A stretch of 64,000 nt of DNA from Shimia sp039969785 (GCF_039969785.1 NZ_JBDVNC010000016.1:241623-305622), one strand, 5' to 3'; positions 44,301 through 53,543 are shown, numbered from the stretch's first letter. Translations and numbers: made by a program. Notes: generated by a model from the letters alone, not told the origin.

Positions 44301-45722
44301 TCAAAGGTTATAGGCTGTTTTTGCAAGGCCATAGGCAAGGTCATGGGCAACCTCAAAGGCCTCCGCTTCACGAAGGCGGCCGGTGGTCACTAGCGTGGAC
44401 AAATACGCACTGTCAGAGCGGCGCGACACGTCATGGCGCGCTGGGATAGAACAAAACGCCCGTGTGTCATCGTTAAACCCGGCGGTATTGTAGAAACCAC
44501 AAGTTTCGGTTGTCGCTTCGCGGAACCGTTTTATGCCTTCGTAACTGTCAAAGAACCACCAGGGTGGCCCCAACTTCAACGCGGGATAAGCACCAGCCAA
44601 GGGCGCAAGCTCGCGCCCATAAACCGTCTCATCCAAGGTGAACAAGATCACTGTCAGATCTGGCTCCATCCCAACCGCATCCAAAAGCGGCTTCAACGCT
44701 TCCACGTAATCTGTGCGGCCCGGAATATCGAACCCTTTGTCCCGCCCAAACCGCGCAAAAACATCCGCGCTGTGATTGCGACGTGATCCCGCATGAATTT
44801 GCATCGTCAAGCCGTCATCAAGGCTCATCTTGGCCATTTCGGTCAACATTTGGCCGCGGAACATCTCGGCCTGCTGAGCTGTGAATTCGCCAGAAATAAC
44901 TCTGTCAAACAGTGCGCTCGCCTCGTGGGCACTTAGATTTGCGGTGGTCGCGCTCGGATGGCCGTGATCCGACGCTGTTGCCCCGTAAGACTTGAAAAAC
45001 GCCCGGCGCGCGCGGTGCGCCCCAAGATAGCCGGACCACGTCATTGTATCTTCACCAGTGAGTTGACCCAGCGCCGCGACATTTTCCACAAACCCTTCAA
45101 ACTCAGGGTCCACAACCGCGTCGGGGCGATATGTTGTCGTGACGCGGCCTGTCCAGCCGCTGTCCTTTATCGCCTGATGCCAGCGCAGATCATCCAGTGC
45201 GCCCTCAGTTGTGGCGAGCAGTTCGATACCAAATCGTTCAAACAAGGCGCGTGGACGAAAGGAATTTGTCGCCAGTTTCGCTTCGATCTGATCATATATT
45301 GCATCCGCCGTTTGCGGACACAGAGCCTGAGAAATTTCAAACACATGCTCAAACGAATGATCCAACCACATGGCCGACGGAGTTCCCCGAAAAAGCGCGA
45401 AGCCATCTGCAAAGCGACGCCATATTTTGCGCGGATCACCCTCAATTGCGCCACCGTCTATGCGGGGGACACCCAGATCGGCCAGCGACACACCCTGACT
45501 GACCAGCATCCGCAGGACATAGTGATCTGGCACGACAAAAAGCTCAGCCGGGTTTGGAAAACGCTCATTCTCCGCAAACCAACTTGGGTCACAATGCCCA
45601 TGCGGGCTTAGAATTGGGAGATCAGCCACCGAAGCATAAAGTGCACGCGCCATGTCACGCTGACGCTGGGTGGCCGGGAAAAGACGGTCCGGGTCTGTCA
45701 AAGTCACAGGAGAAAGCCTCAC
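44301..45722 (-). CDS. uxaC: Glucuronate isomerase (UxaC)
   Basis: 473 residues. LPILSPHGHCDP near residues 36-47 holds the first metal-binding HxH; TMQIHAGSRRNHS and PPWWFFDSYEG are further family motifs. It isomerises D-glucuronate to D-fructuronate (and D-galacturonate to tagaturonate). First gene of the UxaC-KduI-KduD-UxuB operon; divergent from a GntR gene. No UxaA/UxaB gene is seen here, so the glucuronate branch is the complete one. Confidence 0.94.
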   Translation of the reverse strand: MRLSPVTLTDPDRLFPATQRQRDMARALYASVADLPILSPHGHCDPSWFAENERFPNPAELFVVPDHYVLRMLVSQGVSLADLGVPRIDGGAIEGDPRKIWRRFADGFALFRGTPSAMWLDHSFEHVFEISQALCPQTADAIYDQIEAKLATNSFRPRALFERFGIELLATTEGALDDLRWHQAIKDSGWTGRVTTTYRPDAVVDPEFEGFVENVAALGQLTGEDTMTWSGYLGAHRARRAFFKSYGATASDHGHPSATTANLSAHEASALFDRVISGEFTAQQAEMFRGQMLTEMAKMSLDDGLTMQIHAGSRRNHSADVFARFGRDKGFDIPGRTDYVEALKPLLDAVGMEPDLTVILFTLDETVYGRELAPLAGAYPALKLGPPWWFFDSYEGIKRFREATTETCGFYNTAGFNDDTRAFCSIPARHDVSRRSDSAYLSTLVTTGRLREAEAFEVAHDLAYGLAKTAYNL

Positions 45723-45738
45723 ATTCTGAATCTGGTCT

Positions 45739-45775
45739 TCTAATATGCTAGATGATCAGTTGAGTCAAAACTCAA
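45739..45775. promoter_or_regulatory. Degenerate CTAG operator and adjacent inverted repeat between uxaC and gntR
   Basis: TCTAATATGCTAGA (45739-45752) matches the shared operator at 10 of 14 positions and remains palindromic at its ends. Eight bases on, TTGAGT-CAAA-ACTCAA (45760-45775) is a perfect six-base inverted repeat. Both lie in the 92-base divergent promoter region between uxaC (45722) and the GntR start (45815). Confidence 0.5.
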
Positions 45776-45814
45776 TTGCTTCTACAGTGGCCGGAACTTG
45801 CCTTTGGAAAGAAA

Positions 45815-46522
45815 ATGCGCGTCGAAGTCCCTGCCATTGAACTGCCGAAATCGTCAGGAGTTACAGCGACGGACCGCGTCTTTGACGCGCTCTATGACGC
45901 GGTGATTTCCGTCAAACTGCCGCCCGGAACAAAAGTCTCGGAATACGAGCTTGCGAAACAGCTCGACGTGTCGCGTCAACCTGTCCGAGACGCGTTTTTC
46001 CGCCTTTCAAGCCTGGGGTTTCTGGCAATCCGACCGCAACGCCCAACGCTCATCACGCAAATTTCCCTGCGCGCAATTCATGACGCCGTTTTTACAAGAA
46101 CCGCGCTAGAAGCAGAATGCCTGCGCGTAGCCCTGGTCGTAGATAAACCCCGGCTGATCAAGGACATGCAAGAAAGCATTGCGGCCCATAAACGTGCCGC
46201 GTCAGGCGATGCCGCCGGTTTTCACGCCATTGACGAAGCCTTTCACGAGCTGATTTGCAAGGTATCAGGCCACGACCACGTTTGGCCCCTTATCCGCCAA
46301 CAGAAAGCTCATCTGGATCGGCTCCGGTATTTGTCGTTGTCTGAGGAAAGACGCAAGTACGTCATCGCCGATCACACAAAAATCCTGGACGCCATTGTCG
46401 ATGGCACTGCCGCCAAAGCGGAACAGTTGCTGCGCGGCCATATCACCGCAGTCAAGGACACCTTGCCTGCCATGATGGATCTCTATCCGGAGTATTTCGA
46501 GATAACGTCGACACGAGATTAA
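45815..46522 (+). CDS. GntR-family regulator, FCD type, of the uronate operon
   Basis: 235 residues from ATG 45815 (MRVEVPAIEL), preceded by GGAAAG five bases up; an earlier in-frame ATG at 45776 lacks such a site. The winged HTH has VSEYELAKQLDVSRQPVRDAFFRLSSLGFLAIRPQRP; the FCD domain has DEAFHELICKVSG and ADHTKILDAI metal-ligand segments. The recognition helix and following wing (SRQPVRDAFxRL...IRPQR) match those of the GntR at 25682-26374, so it is a paralogue that may read the same operators. Likely controls uxaC-kduI-kduD-uxuB. Confidence 0.9.
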   Translation: MRVEVPAIELPKSSGVTATDRVFDALYDAVISVKLPPGTKVSEYELAKQLDVSRQPVRDAFFRLSSLGFLAIRPQRPTLITQISLRAIHDAVFTRTALEAECLRVALVVDKPRLIKDMQESIAAHKRAASGDAAGFHAIDEAFHELICKVSGHDHVWPLIRQQKAHLDRLRYLSLSEERRKYVIADHTKILDAIVDGTAAKAEQLLRGHITAVKDTLPAMMDLYPEYFEITSTRD

Positions 46523-46609
46523 AACAGCTTCAAGCCAAACCTCGTGCAAACGATACGATTTCAATCAATCGCACAAAACTCCTGACCGCAAGTTGATCAA
46601 GCTTCGCGT

Positions 46610-47719
46610 TTAGGGCGCGCGTTCCAGTGTGCGGTAGAAATCTTCATATATCGCATCACGGTTCAAGTCATAGGCCTCGGCCATCATGTGCCGATCTGCA
46701 TCCGTTTCCCAGTACAACTCTTCGTTCAGCGCTGGAGACGTCGTCATGCGCATGGAAACATAATCGTCGTCAAACAGCCACGCGACATTGATAATATCCC
46801 AAATCACCCATGTTTTGGTCTCTTGACCGGTGATCGCAAACATCTCGTGCAGGGGGTTATTTGTGTAAAGATGCCAAAGATAAGCGCCAATAGCGCCTTT
46901 GGGTTTTACAAACTTCTCCATTTCCGGATGTGAAATCTTTAACTGTGCACCCACGTGATAGCCGGGCAGATATACGTGCGGTACGCCGCATTCGAACAAA
47001 AGCCGCGACGCCAGCTTGTCCTGCACAAGGTTTAGAGACGGAGCATTACAAAAGGGCGCATAGCTCGGGAATGACGCGGTCCAGACGACCACGATATTGT
47101 CGATGATATCAGGCGCAACCAAAAGCGCGGACGCGATATTCGTCAGCGCCCCCATCGCCAGAATATAAACCGGCCCCTCATCACGCTTGCGCGCCTGTTC
47201 GATGATAAAACGTGTGGACTCGGTTTCCAAAGGTGTATCGTAATCCGTCAGGTACCCGGGCGCGCCGCGAAAAACCTTGCCCTTGGACGGCACACCACAT
47301 TTCTCAAAAATAGTCAGTATTTCTTGATAGGACAGCTCGACGCCTTCTTCGGGTGACACAAACTTCACCTCTTCGGCCTTGCGCCCGGCATCAATGATCC
47401 GCTGCGCCCAGCCGCCAAGCCCGCCCATGAACTTCTCTTCGACTTCATTCTGCGGGCCACCGTTACGCAAGATTTCTACAGACTTGATCAGCCCCTCGCG
47501 ATGATGTTGGAATGAAAACGGCACGGCCGTCACGCCCTCCAGCCTCAATCGCTCCGGCGACAGCAACGCCCACGCCACCGCATATTGGTCGTCAATCTCG
47601 TTCGCAGTATCAGTGTCAATGATCACGCGCGCGTTCGATCCCGGACGCCTCAGACGGCTCTCCATCAAGGCAGGGTCGAGTTTCGGAAAACGGGCGGCGA
47701 TTTCAGCAAGTGACGTCAT
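46610..47719 (-). CDS. Nucleoside hydrolase-like protein
   Basis: 369 residues. VIIDTDTANEIDDQYAVAWAL at about 32-52 is the calcium-binding signature (D35, D37, D43, D44) of inosine-uridine nucleoside hydrolases, in the DTDxxNExDD variant. ILAMGALTNIASALL and VVVWTASFPSYAPFCNAPSLNL are family-like loops. The family cleaves N-glycosidic bonds. It is the last gene of the importer operon, ten bases after a permease, so its substrate is probably what that importer brings in. No signal peptide seen. Confidence 0.85.
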   Translation of the reverse strand: MTSLAEIAARFPKLDPALMESRLRRPGSNARVIIDTDTANEIDDQYAVAWALLSPERLRLEGVTAVPFSFQHHREGLIKSVEILRNGGPQNEVEEKFMGGLGGWAQRIIDAGRKAEEVKFVSPEEGVELSYQEILTIFEKCGVPSKGKVFRGAPGYLTDYDTPLETESTRFIIEQARKRDEGPVYILAMGALTNIASALLVAPDIIDNIVVVWTASFPSYAPFCNAPSLNLVQDKLASRLLFECGVPHVYLPGYHVGAQLKISHPEMEKFVKPKGAIGAYLWHLYTNNPLHEMFAITGQETKTWVIWDIINVAWLFDDDYVSMRMTTSPALNEELYWETDADRHMMAEAYDLNRDAIYEDFYRTLERAP

Positions 47720-47728
47720 GGGATTTCC

Positions 47729-48592
47729 TTAGTTTCCGAAACCTTTTCCAAAGGCCTCTTCCTTGATAAAGCGTTCGGTGATCAGCAACAGAATGATCCC
47801 CGGAATGGTCACAACCAACGTGATCCCTGCGGCAGAAGCATCAAGCGTACCCCCGGCAATTTTCGAGAACAGCAATGTCGGCAGCGTGATAATCTTGCCT
47901 TGCCCCATAAAGAACGTCAGCAGGAAGATGTTGGTTGAAACCAGAAAGGTGAACAAAGCACCCGCCACAACACCCGGCAACAGCATTGGCAATGTCACAA
48001 GCCGCATGACCTGCCAACGCGACGCGCCCAGGATCATGGCCTGCTCTTCAAAGTCGCGGCCCAGCCCCTGATAAACCGCCGTCAGCATGCGGATCATGTA
48101 GGGGATCGTCGGGATCAGGTGCACAATGATGATGCCGATATAGCTTCCCGCCAGTCCCAGTTTGATGAATATCATCAGCAGCGCGATGCCGATGGCGGCC
48201 TCAGGCACGATCAGGGGCATCGACAGGAAAAACTCAAACGCCGCTTTTCCGCGGAACTTCTCACGCGCCAGAACGCGCGCGGCTGGCAGGCAAATCGCCA
48301 GACAAATCACCGTAACCACTGTGCCGATGAAAACGGTGTTTACCGTCGCCTCCCAGACCCGGCTGTAGGGGGACAGCACATAATCCCACGCCAAGGGTAA
48401 CAGTGACTTTTCACGTTGCTCTAACCACCACGTGCTGGGCAGCATATCCGGCCACGCCCAGCGAAAGGCAAAGCTTTGGATGAGCAGCGGAATGAATGGA
48501 CCAAGAATAAATCCTGCAATCAGCAGCAAGTATATTTTCTGAAAGGTCGAAAGACGTGTGTTCAGGGCGGCTTTGATCTGTCGGCGGGCCAT
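47729..48592 (-). CDS. ABC transporter permease (PotC-like)
   Basis: 287 residues with six membrane segments. EAA-type loop GRDFEEQAMILGASRWQVMRLVTLP. It follows the other permease by one base. Part of an importer of the spermidine/putrescine-iron-thiamine (PotBC/YnjC-like) class, which also carries sugars and phosphonates in some bacteria. Confidence 0.9.
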   Translation of the reverse strand: MARRQIKAALNTRLSTFQKIYLLLIAGFILGPFIPLLIQSFAFRWAWPDMLPSTWWLEQREKSLLPLAWDYVLSPYSRVWEATVNTVFIGTVVTVICLAICLPAARVLAREKFRGKAAFEFFLSMPLIVPEAAIGIALLMIFIKLGLAGSYIGIIIVHLIPTIPYMIRMLTAVYQGLGRDFEEQAMILGASRWQVMRLVTLPMLLPGVVAGALFTFLVSTNIFLLTFFMGQGKIITLPTLLFSKIAGGTLDASAAGITLVVTIPGIILLLITERFIKEEAFGKGFGN

Positions 48593-48593
48593 A

Positions 48594-49502
48594 TCAGTTT
48601 CTCCCGATCCGGCGTTCGTACCGGCGATAGAAAGCCAGATAACTGTAAAGGATGACGCTTGCGATCACAGCGATGGACACCACAACGGCCATCCCCTGAA
48701 GCTGCAGCGTGTAGTCTGCATCATTGAAGTAACGCCAAGCCACCACCGGAAGCGTATCCGGGAAACCGCCGCCCAGAATAAATGGCGCTTCAAACGCACC
48801 AATGTTGAATGCAAAGATGATCAGGGTCGACGACACAATACCCGGCAAAATCTGCGGCAATGTCACCTGAAAGAATATCTGGCGTTTGTTGGCCCCCAGA
48901 ATGGCTGCGGCCTCTTCTGTTTCACGCCCAACCCCAAGCAGAACCGCATAGATTGTGAGCGTAACAAAAGGTGTCTGTTTCCAAACATAGACTGCAATGA
49001 TGCCCCAGCCATAATGCGTTTTCAGGATCTGCGGAAATTCGGATGGATCACCAATCAGGCCGACGAAAGCAGATATCCGCGAGATCATACCTCCATTGCC
49101 CAGCATGATCACTGCCAACGCGATGCCAACCGTATAGGGGATCATCAAAGGCAGTTTATAGAGATACTTGTACAGGGATTTTCCCGGAAACATGCGGATC
49201 AATGCCAACGCAAGCAAAATACCCATCACCAGCGCAATCACGGTAGAAACAATCGCGTAGTACAGGGTCAGCGCAAGAGATTGCCAGAATGACCAGTTTC
49301 CCCAGAGCGCGTTAAAATAGCTCAGGTCGGGAAAAGTATTCACCCCAAACCACGGCGCAAATCCCAGCGATTGCATCACCGCTAGAATCAACGCGCCGCC
49401 AAACAAAACGCTGAGTACGGCAAGGACGGGCATCAACTGAACCCACATCCACATGCGTTCCTTGCGGTGGCGGGCCAATTCCGTTGTTTTGGGGGTCGAC
49501 AT
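48594..49502 (-). CDS. ABC transporter permease (PotB-like)
   Basis: 302 residues from ATG 49502; the ten extra codons upstream of it have no ribosome site or family similarity. Six membrane segments; EAA-type loop GRETEEAAAILGANKRQIFFQVTLP. It starts 80 bases after the binding-protein stop, across a strong hairpin. Confidence 0.88.
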   Translation of the reverse strand: MSTPKTTELARHRKERMWMWVQLMPVLAVLSVLFGGALILAVMQSLGFAPWFGVNTFPDLSYFNALWGNWSFWQSLALTLYYAIVSTVIALVMGILLALALIRMFPGKSLYKYLYKLPLMIPYTVGIALAVIMLGNGGMISRISAFVGLIGDPSEFPQILKTHYGWGIIAVYVWKQTPFVTLTIYAVLLGVGRETEEAAAILGANKRQIFFQVTLPQILPGIVSSTLIIFAFNIGAFEAPFILGGGFPDTLPVVAWRYFNDADYTLQLQGMAVVVSIAVIASVILYSYLAFYRRYERRIGRN

Positions 49503-49532
49503 GAGTTGTCCTTTTAGACGAGAGGCCACCAA

Positions 49533-49567
49533 GACCCCGGCCGGAACCGGGGTCCTGATTAATCAGG
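49533..49567 (-). terminator. Hairpin plus palindrome between binding protein and permease
   Basis: GACCCCGG (49533-49540) and CCGGGGTC (49547-49554) form a perfect eight-base stem with six-base loop. Adjoining and sharing one base is the perfect palindrome CCTGATTAATCAGG (49554-49567). The binding-protein stop is at 49583. No T-run follows on the minus strand, so this is more likely an mRNA stabiliser or attenuator than a full terminator. Confidence 0.5.
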
Positions 49568-49582
49568 TCACAATCGGGGAGT

Positions 49583-50932
49583 TCATTGTGCCAGATTTTC
49601 AACAGCGCGTGCGACGATCACATCGATACCGTCAGAGCTGTCGCGTTCGATGTATTCAAGCCACGTCGCTTCGATGACATCCACCAAAGTCGCGTTGGTA
49701 TCCGGTGCGGTATTCGCATCCAGATCAGCTTGGGTGACACCGATCAGACCCGGGGATGCTTCGGTCAGGGCTGCAACATCCGCCTCACTCAGCTTCCATG
49801 GGTCAACACCCGGAGGCATGCCAGTGAACTTCAGCTTGGTAACCTGCGCTTCGACCGATGACATATAGTTGGTCATCACCAGCGATGCCGCAGGGTTTGG
49901 CGCATTGGCGGGAATGGCAAGATAGTTCTTGTTCTTGATCATGTTACCTTCTGGAAACACAATCGCCTCGGCACCTTCAGGATACGTGCCATTCGACAGG
50001 CCGGTCGCAACCGCATACAGGCCGAATTTACAGGCGATATCGATCTCGCCATTCAGGAACAATCCGTCCAGCGCACCATTGTCTTCGGCATACCGGGCAT
50101 TGCCACTTTGTGCACCCAGCAGATGCGGCTCCAGCGCTTCAAGATACTCCAGACCCGGTGTGATCAGGCGCGCCAGTTCTTCGGCGCCTACTTCGCTGAT
50201 GGACTGCTGAAACGGTTCAGCACCAGTGCCATCGGGGTTATGCGCATAGACCGCGGCCTGCACAAATGTATTGCCGATGTAATGCGGCGGCTTCACATAT
50301 GTGAACTTGCCGGGATTGGCTTCGAGGTAGCTTTGCAGCTCAGCAAATGTGCTGGGCGCGTTGGCGCGATCCAGACGATTGGTATTGACTGCACAGACAT
50401 ACTGCTCACCCGACCATGGCATTTCGGCATTACCTGTCTCAACACCAAAGTCACGCAGGTTCAAAAGCGCACGCGGATCATCCGCATTCCATTCGATGTT
50501 GCCGCTGTTTGGAACCTTATCGGCAAATGCGCCGAACAATGCATTCTGGCGCTTCAGCGTGGCAAAGTTCTCGCCGTTCAGCCAGATCGCATCGACGCTG
50601 CCTTCGCCCAGACCTTTGCCAGAGCCCATTTCCGCCAGCACCAGATCGATTGCGTCTTTTGTGCCAGTGATCCGCACCGGGTTCAGAGTTACACCCAGCT
50701 TGGCGAGATCCGGGGCAACGATCTGGTCCATCCAGATGTTGATTGGATCGCTCCCACCCCAATAATACAGGTTCACAGTGCCTTCTGTTTTGGCCCGCGC
50801 CTGCACGTCTTCCCAGGTTACATTCCCAGCCAAAAATCCATCGCGGAACGCAGCCGCATCGGCGTCCTCGGCGATTGCAGTATTGGTCATCAGACATGCC
50901 GTGACTGACAAACCCATCAGTAGCTTCTTCAT
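49583..50932 (-). CDS. Periplasmic binding protein of PotABCD/YnjB-like importer
   Basis: 449 residues from ATG 50932 (MKKLLMGLSV), preceded by an AGGA-type ribosome site. Signal peptide to about AIA-ED (residue 22). VNLYYWGGSDPINIWMDQIVAPDLAKLGVTL near the N-terminus is typical of the YnjB-like group. Ligand unknown; operon partners suggest a nucleoside-like glycoside or an uncommon sugar. Confidence 0.87.
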   Translation of the reverse strand: MKKLLMGLSVTACLMTNTAIAEDADAAAFRDGFLAGNVTWEDVQARAKTEGTVNLYYWGGSDPINIWMDQIVAPDLAKLGVTLNPVRITGTKDAIDLVLAEMGSGKGLGEGSVDAIWLNGENFATLKRQNALFGAFADKVPNSGNIEWNADDPRALLNLRDFGVETGNAEMPWSGEQYVCAVNTNRLDRANAPSTFAELQSYLEANPGKFTYVKPPHYIGNTFVQAAVYAHNPDGTGAEPFQQSISEVGAEELARLITPGLEYLEALEPHLLGAQSGNARYAEDNGALDGLFLNGEIDIACKFGLYAVATGLSNGTYPEGAEAIVFPEGNMIKNKNYLAIPANAPNPAASLVMTNYMSSVEAQVTKLKFTGMPPGVDPWKLSEADVAALTEASPGLIGVTQADLDANTAPDTNATLVDVIEATWLEYIERDSSDGIDVIVARAVENLAQ

Positions 50933-50964
50933 TTTTCTTCCTCCCATAAAATTCTATTTAAGGC

Positions 50965-52017
50965 TTACGCACCATCCTGGATGACCCAGATGCGTTGTGG
51001 CTGAATGGTCAGCCAAACGTCCTGACCCACGTCAATCATGCGCCGAGACTGTTCGTTCACGATGATCGTTTCGCCTGTGCATTCGACCGTATAGTTGACC
51101 GTTGCACCAAAGAACTCACGCGCGATCACCTTCCCGGCAATGACATTCTGATCCGCCTCCCCTGCGTTAAGCAGCAGATCAATCGCCTCACCACGTAACA
51201 GGACACGCCCTGCGCCATTGCGGACAGGCGTTGCCGTTGTATCCAGCTCAAGATCACCAAAGGCCGTTTTGGCAACGCCGTTACTGACCTGAGCCTCAAA
51301 GATGTTGCTTGCCCCCATAAAATCGGCAATTTCAACGCTGTTGGGCCGCTGATACAATGCGTCGGGCGCATCATACTGGGCAAGTTTCCCATCAAAGATC
51401 ACCGCAACCCGGTCCGCCAGCTCCATCGCCTCGACCTGATCATGGGTCACAAAAATTGTCGTGATGCCAAGGCGCTGCTGAAGCTCACGTATGAACCTGC
51501 GCATTTCGCCACGCAGCTTGGTATCAAGATTGGCCAGCGGCTCATCCATCATCAAGACTGAGGGGTTTGTAATCAACGTGCGCGCGATCGCCACCCGCTG
51601 CATCTGCCCCCCTGACAACTGCGCAGGAAAACGCTCGCGGAACTGCGCAAGCTGCACAACGTCCAGTATCTCTTCAAGCCGCTGTTTGATCTCGCCACTT
51701 GGTGTGCCACGCACCTTGAGGCCAAACATAACATTCTTTTCCACGGTCATGTGTGGAAACAGTGCGTAGCGCTGGAACACCATGCCGACATTACGTTCCT
51801 GAACCGGCATTTCGGAAACGTCATCATCGTCAAACAGGATATGGCCCGTGGTTGGCACTTCCAGACCCGCGATCATCCGCAGCGTCGTGGTCTTGCCGCA
51901 CCCGGATGGCCCCAGCAAAGCGACCAACTCACCCGACTCTATATCCAGATCAATATGCGAGATCGCAGTGAATGCGCCAAAATCTTTGCGCACGCCTTTG
52001 AGCTGAACTTTTGTCAC
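50965..52017 (-). CDS. ABC transporter ATPase (PotA-like)
   Basis: 350 residues with a C-terminal TOBE domain. Walker A GPSGCGKTT (about 36-44), signature LSGGQMQR, Walker B VLMMDEPLANLDTKLR, H-loop VTHDQVEAMELADRV. First gene of the leftward importer operon; its promoter and an operator lie within 75 bases upstream. Confidence 0.92.
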   Translation of the reverse strand: MTKVQLKGVRKDFGAFTAISHIDLDIESGELVALLGPSGCGKTTTLRMIAGLEVPTTGHILFDDDDVSEMPVQERNVGMVFQRYALFPHMTVEKNVMFGLKVRGTPSGEIKQRLEEILDVVQLAQFRERFPAQLSGGQMQRVAIARTLITNPSVLMMDEPLANLDTKLRGEMRRFIRELQQRLGITTIFVTHDQVEAMELADRVAVIFDGKLAQYDAPDALYQRPNSVEIADFMGASNIFEAQVSNGVAKTAFGDLELDTTATPVRNGAGRVLLRGEAIDLLLNAGEADQNVIAGKVIAREFFGATVNYTVECTGETIIVNEQSRRMIDVGQDVWLTIQPQRIWVIQDGA

Positions 52018-52051
52018 GCAGGTCCCCCTTTTCGGAAAGTCATAACGTTCA

Positions 52052-52092
52052 ATTTGTTAATACAAATATGATCGATTTTTTGACTCTGTCAA
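52052..52092 (-). promoter_or_regulatory. Promoter and GntR/UTRA-type operator of the importer operon
   Basis: Read leftward: TTGACA (52092-52087) followed at 16-18 bases by CATATTTG as -10, over which lies ATTTGTATTAACAAAT, that is ATTTGTTAATACAAAT on the plus strand (52052-52067), a perfect six-base inverted repeat with TAAT centre. A near copy (15 of 16) occurs at 59161-59176 before the second operon of this system. The site lies 35 bases before the ATPase start, right for repression. TTGAC-TCT-GTCAA (52080-52092) is a second palindrome covering the -35. Confidence 0.65.
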
Positions 52093-52104
52093 CAGTTAAG
52101 ATTC

Positions 52105-53526
52105 TTAGTTCACCGACTTTGGCAGCCCGGAATGCGCCGCGATTACATCAAGCGGCTGCATGCAACACCACCCCGCAAATTCGCTGAAAACATCTTCCAA
52201 GTGGCCGGGAACCAACACAAAATGGTGCTCAAGCCCCTGCTCCATCACCGTTGTGACGATGTCCGCTGCTGTGCACGCTTTGGCGTCGCTGGAAAATGAC
52301 CCGACCCAACCACGGCACCCGGTGAAACCCGATGCCGGACCTTCGTTTACGTCGCCTTGCACTACAAACTGAGCCGTTCCATGTCGCACAACCCGCACAA
52401 CCGTCACCGGTCCGTGCGCAAATTCATAATCTGCAATGGCACCGAATACCGGCCCCTCTTTGGTTCCGCGACCGATCATCGGATGGTTAATCCAGGCGAC
52501 ACCATCGCGGGCCATGAACAGAGGGCCACCTCCGCCGTGCCACATCAAAATCTGATCGCGCTCCAGATCAGGCGAGGTCATATCAAGCAAACACCCCACC
52601 CGCCCGGTTAGTGCCTTAACCGCAAGCTGGGTCACAGCGCCCAAAACATCCCCTTCAGAGGCAACCGGCAGCTTGTCTTTCTCCTCAAGCCAACTGAACG
52701 CCGCGCCCGGATGCATCCCCGGGTTTTCCTGCAACGCTGGCCAGTCAGACACTGCCAACGCGTCGTATCCGCCTTCAACCGCAATCGCCCGCAGCGCCAG
52801 AGCCGCGCGCGCCGTAAGTGCCATCTGCGCGTCCGAAACGCCCTTTACCTGCGCCGCATCTGACATTTCGGCCAGTTCAGCGGCAACAGCAGCGCTATCC
52901 TGCGCGGCCATCAAATCCGTCATCTTGTGGATGTCGACATGTTCAACCCAAACGCCCAAAGACTGCATCAATGTGTCGGTGGACACTTCCATGTTGTAGA
53001 ATGTCGGCGCCAAGCCCCCTACCACACCAATCCGCGCGCCGTTCAAAGCCTTGCGGGCAGACAATGCGCGCAATGTTTGATCCAGCCGGGCCACCAAGGC
53101 GGCGTCGTCGGGCGCACCAAGATACCATTGAACCGGGTTGCGCGCCATGTCGCGCACTCCCCGGGCGATCGACATGGACATGTTCAGAGACACAAAATTG
53201 TTCAACTGAACATCATCGACCAGTGTCGGTTCTGGTGTAGCCCAAACTCCCAATGGCAGGCTGTCTCTTGCAATCTCGCGCACCACGTCGCCCATGGTAA
53301 AACCGCCATGTAGCAACAAAATGAAATCGGCCCCCGCAGCCTTGACCTCTGCGACCGCTGCACGCGCCTGAATTGCGTCCATCGGGATGTCCGACGCCTC
53401 GACAATTACATAACCATCCCGTTTAGACATGCCGTCAAGCATGGTACGCGCAGACTCGAAAACGCCGTGACGCTGCGGGAAATAGCTTGGCAAAGACGCG
53501 TTAATAAGGCCAATCGTCAAAGGCAT
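52105..53526 (-). CDS. L-fucose/L-arabinose isomerase-fold protein, sugar isomerase of unknown substrate
   Basis: 473 residues, shorter than FucI (about 590), near AraA in size. E291 (VASEGDVLG) and D315 (CLLDMTSPD) are 24 residues apart, the same spacing as metal ligands Glu337 and Asp361 of E. coli FucI; the third ligand His is probably H434, H435 or H442 in GLEHHFVLVPGH. This supports a metal-dependent aldose-ketose isomerase. Separated by 17 bases from the UTRA regulator gene upstream. Which sugar it uses is unknown. Confidence 0.78.
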   Translation of the reverse strand: MPLTIGLINASLPSYFPQRHGVFESARTMLDGMSKRDGYVIVEASDIPMDAIQARAAVAEVKAAGADFILLLHGGFTMGDVVREIARDSLPLGVWATPEPTLVDDVQLNNFVSLNMSMSIARGVRDMARNPVQWYLGAPDDAALVARLDQTLRALSARKALNGARIGVVGGLAPTFYNMEVSTDTLMQSLGVWVEHVDIHKMTDLMAAQDSAAVAAELAEMSDAAQVKGVSDAQMALTARAALALRAIAVEGGYDALAVSDWPALQENPGMHPGAAFSWLEEKDKLPVASEGDVLGAVTQLAVKALTGRVGCLLDMTSPDLERDQILMWHGGGGPLFMARDGVAWINHPMIGRGTKEGPVFGAIADYEFAHGPVTVVRVVRHGTAQFVVQGDVNEGPASGFTGCRGWVGSFSSDAKACTAADIVTTVMEQGLEHHFVLVPGHLEDVFSEFAGWCCMQPLDVIAAHSGLPKSVN

Positions 53527-53543
53527 GGGGCTTGCTCCATCTG

